The position numbers and the translations under genes were made by a program. Under the pieces are notes generated by a model that ran no database searches, was not told the origin of the DNA, and was given only the letters and a program-made list of their open reading frames with translations. DNA of 64,000 nt from Sphaerotilus uruguayifluvii (GTDB lineage Bacteria; Pseudomonadota; Gammaproteobacteria; Burkholderiales; Burkholderiaceae_C), in assembly GCF_013294065.1 (NCBI RefSeq), contig NZ_JABSNM010000014.1:1-64000 (forward strand), given 5' to 3'. Numbering within the stretch: position 1 is the stretch's first letter; each line of letters begins with the position of its first letter. This document shows, one piece after another, positions 60,466 to 64,000 of this stretch.

Positions 60466-61589
60466 CTTCGAACATCCTCTGCACGCGCCGCTGGGCGCTC
60501 CCGGCTGTCTTCGCGCTCGCACTGGGCCTTTCGGCGCCGGCCATGTCCGGAGAAGGCCATGACCACGGCGATGCACCGGCCGCACCGAACGCCAACGGGC
60601 CGCAACGCCAACCCGACGGCAGCGTCTTCCTGCCCAAGCCGGCGCAGCGCCAGCTTGGCGTGCGCACGCTGCTCACCGAGGCCACCGAGCTGCCGCGCTC
60701 GTTCGAGCTGAACGGCAAGGTGGTCATCGACCCCAACGCAGGCGGCAAGGTGCAGCCGCTGAACGCCGGCCGCATCGAACCCGGACCGCGCGGCCTGCCC
60801 AACGCCGGTCAGGCCGTGCGCAAGGGCGAGGTGCTGGCCTACGTCGTGCCGTCCGCCGCCCCGATCGAACGCTCGAACCAGGCCGCGCAGCTGGCCGAAC
60901 TGCGCGCTGCGAAGTCGCTGGCCGACAAGCGCGTCGCGCGCCTGAAGGAACTGGCCGACACCGTGCCCCGCAAGGACATCGAGGCCGCCGAGAGCGAGGC
61001 GCAGAGCCTGGCCGAGCGCATCGCCGCTGTCGGCACCGGCCTCGCGTCGCGCGAGGCGCTGGTGGCGCCGGTCTCGGGCGTGATCGCGTCGGCGCATGTC
61101 GTCGCCGGCCAGGTGGTCGATGCGCGCGAGCTGGTGTTCGAGATTGTCGACCCGGCGCGGCTGCGCGTCGAGGCGCTGGCGTTCGATGCGGCGCTGGCCG
61201 GCAACGTCGGCAGTGCCAGCCTCGCGGTGGGCAACCAGCGCGTGCCGCTCGCCTTCATCGGCGCCGCGCGCAGCCTGCGCGAGCAGGCGCTGCCGCTGGG
61301 CTTCCGTGCCGAGGGCAAGGTGCTGTCGTCGCTGGCCGTCGGCCAGCCGGTGCGCGTGTTCGTGCAGGGCAAGGACAAGGTGCAGGGCATCGCGGTGCCG
61401 GTGTCGTCGCTGATGAAGAACCCGGCCAACCAGACCATCGTGTGGGTGAAGACGGCGCCCGAGCGATTCGAGCCGCGCACCGTGACGGTCGAGCCGCTGG
61501 ACGGCGTCAACGTCGCCGTGACCTCGGGCCTGAAGGCCGGTGATCGCGTGGCCACGCAGGGCGCGACGCTGATCAACCAGGTCCGCTGA
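60462..61589 (+). CDS. czcB: CzcB-type RND periplasmic adaptor
   Basis: The 375-residue adaptor has a signal segment (WALPAVFALALGLSAPAMS), a His motif (GEGHDHGDAPA) and the membrane-fusion fold: NGKVVIDPNAGGKVQPLNAG, a coiled hairpin (AELRAAKSLADKRVARLKEL) and LVAPVSGVIASAHVVAGQVV. It bridges CzcA and CzcC. ATG 60462 overlaps the preceding stop. It lacks the CusF-like tail of the cusB protein, in line with a different metal. Confidence 0.9.
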   Translation: MTSNILCTRRWALPAVFALALGLSAPAMSGEGHDHGDAPAAPNANGPQRQPDGSVFLPKPAQRQLGVRTLLTEATELPRSFELNGKVVIDPNAGGKVQPLNAGRIEPGPRGLPNAGQAVRKGEVLAYVVPSAAPIERSNQAAQLAELRAAKSLADKRVARLKELADTVPRKDIEAAESEAQSLAERIAAVGTGLASREALVAPVSGVIASAHVVAGQVVDARELVFEIVDPARLRVEALAFDAALAGNVGSASLAVGNQRVPLAFIGAARSLREQALPLGFRAEGKVLSSLAVGQPVRVFVQGKDKVQGIAVPVSSLMKNPANQTIVWVKTAPERFEPRTVTVEPLDGVNVAVTSGLKAGDRVATQGATLINQVR

Positions 61590-61600
61590 CAGGAGCCGCA

Positions 61601-64000
<2,400 letters not shown>

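Overview
The window is high-GC DNA with the gene content and codon style of a Burkholderiales beta-proteobacterium (czc genes with CzcE- and CzcI-type proteins, a DUF4148 protein, cus/cop copper genes). It reads as part of a large plasmid or an integrative element: partition genes, a toxin-antitoxin pair, a tyrosine recombinase, a RadC-like protein, a CoiA-like nuclease and an SbcCD-like pair sit among metal-resistance islands. No rRNA, tRNA or core metabolic gene was seen. Identifications come from reading motifs; no database search was possible.

Layout. (1) 1-5062, minus strand: a cut-off zinc-ribbon protein and a 44-residue protein, then a tight six-gene operon transcribed leftward: ParM-like actin, small ParR/StbB-like protein, CFI-box protein, PD-(D/E)XK nuclease, XRE regulator, AbiEii-type toxin. 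Most junctions are ATGA overlaps. (2) 5063-10450: a 1.3 kb gene-poor stretch, a tyrosine recombinase, a 713-residue ParB-family protein and an HTH protein. (3) 10707-15020: a small chromosomal-looking cassette with a LysR regulator divergent from two alpha/beta hydrolases, an NAD(P)-binding protein and a flavodoxin-like protein. (4) 15216-22712: element backbone with a CoiA-like nuclease, many small unknown genes, a RadC-like JAMM protein, three copies of a 25-bp repeat and three related hairpin leaders. It ends in a 20-bp-stem terminator at 22733.

(5) 22824-43631, copper/silver island, nearly all on the minus strand: cusCBA; a P1B ATPase with a His-rich N terminus; a DUF2933 protein; cytochrome c; Met/His-rich periplasmic proteins; a CusF-like protein; a cupredoxin; a multicopper oxidase; an outer-membrane TolC lipoprotein; cueR, copA and divergent copZ. 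CueR-type promoters lie in front of copA and copZ. Together these would pump Cu(I) out of the cytoplasm (CopA, CopZ), export it from the periplasm (CusCBA, CusF) and oxidise it there (multicopper oxidase).

(6) 43961-49296: backbone again, with SbcC-like and SbcD-like proteins that have unusual motifs and a gp3-like recombination directionality factor family protein. (7) 49457-64000, Cd/Zn/Co island: a scrambled partial duplicate of the island (49457-50525), a CopR/CzcR-type response regulator and sensor kinase, cadA with divergent cadR, a CzcE-like protein, a transglutaminase-like protein, and czcI-czcC-(unknown)-czcB-czcA running off the right edge. A shared box at three promoters suggests that the two-component system controls its own operon and two periplasmic proteins. 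CadR-type promoters precede cadA and the transglutaminase gene.

The best candidates for an undescribed system are the ParM-to-AbiEii operon, in which the halves of a Cas4-like nuclease appear split between two adjacent genes, and the SbcCD-like/RDF group with its altered motifs.
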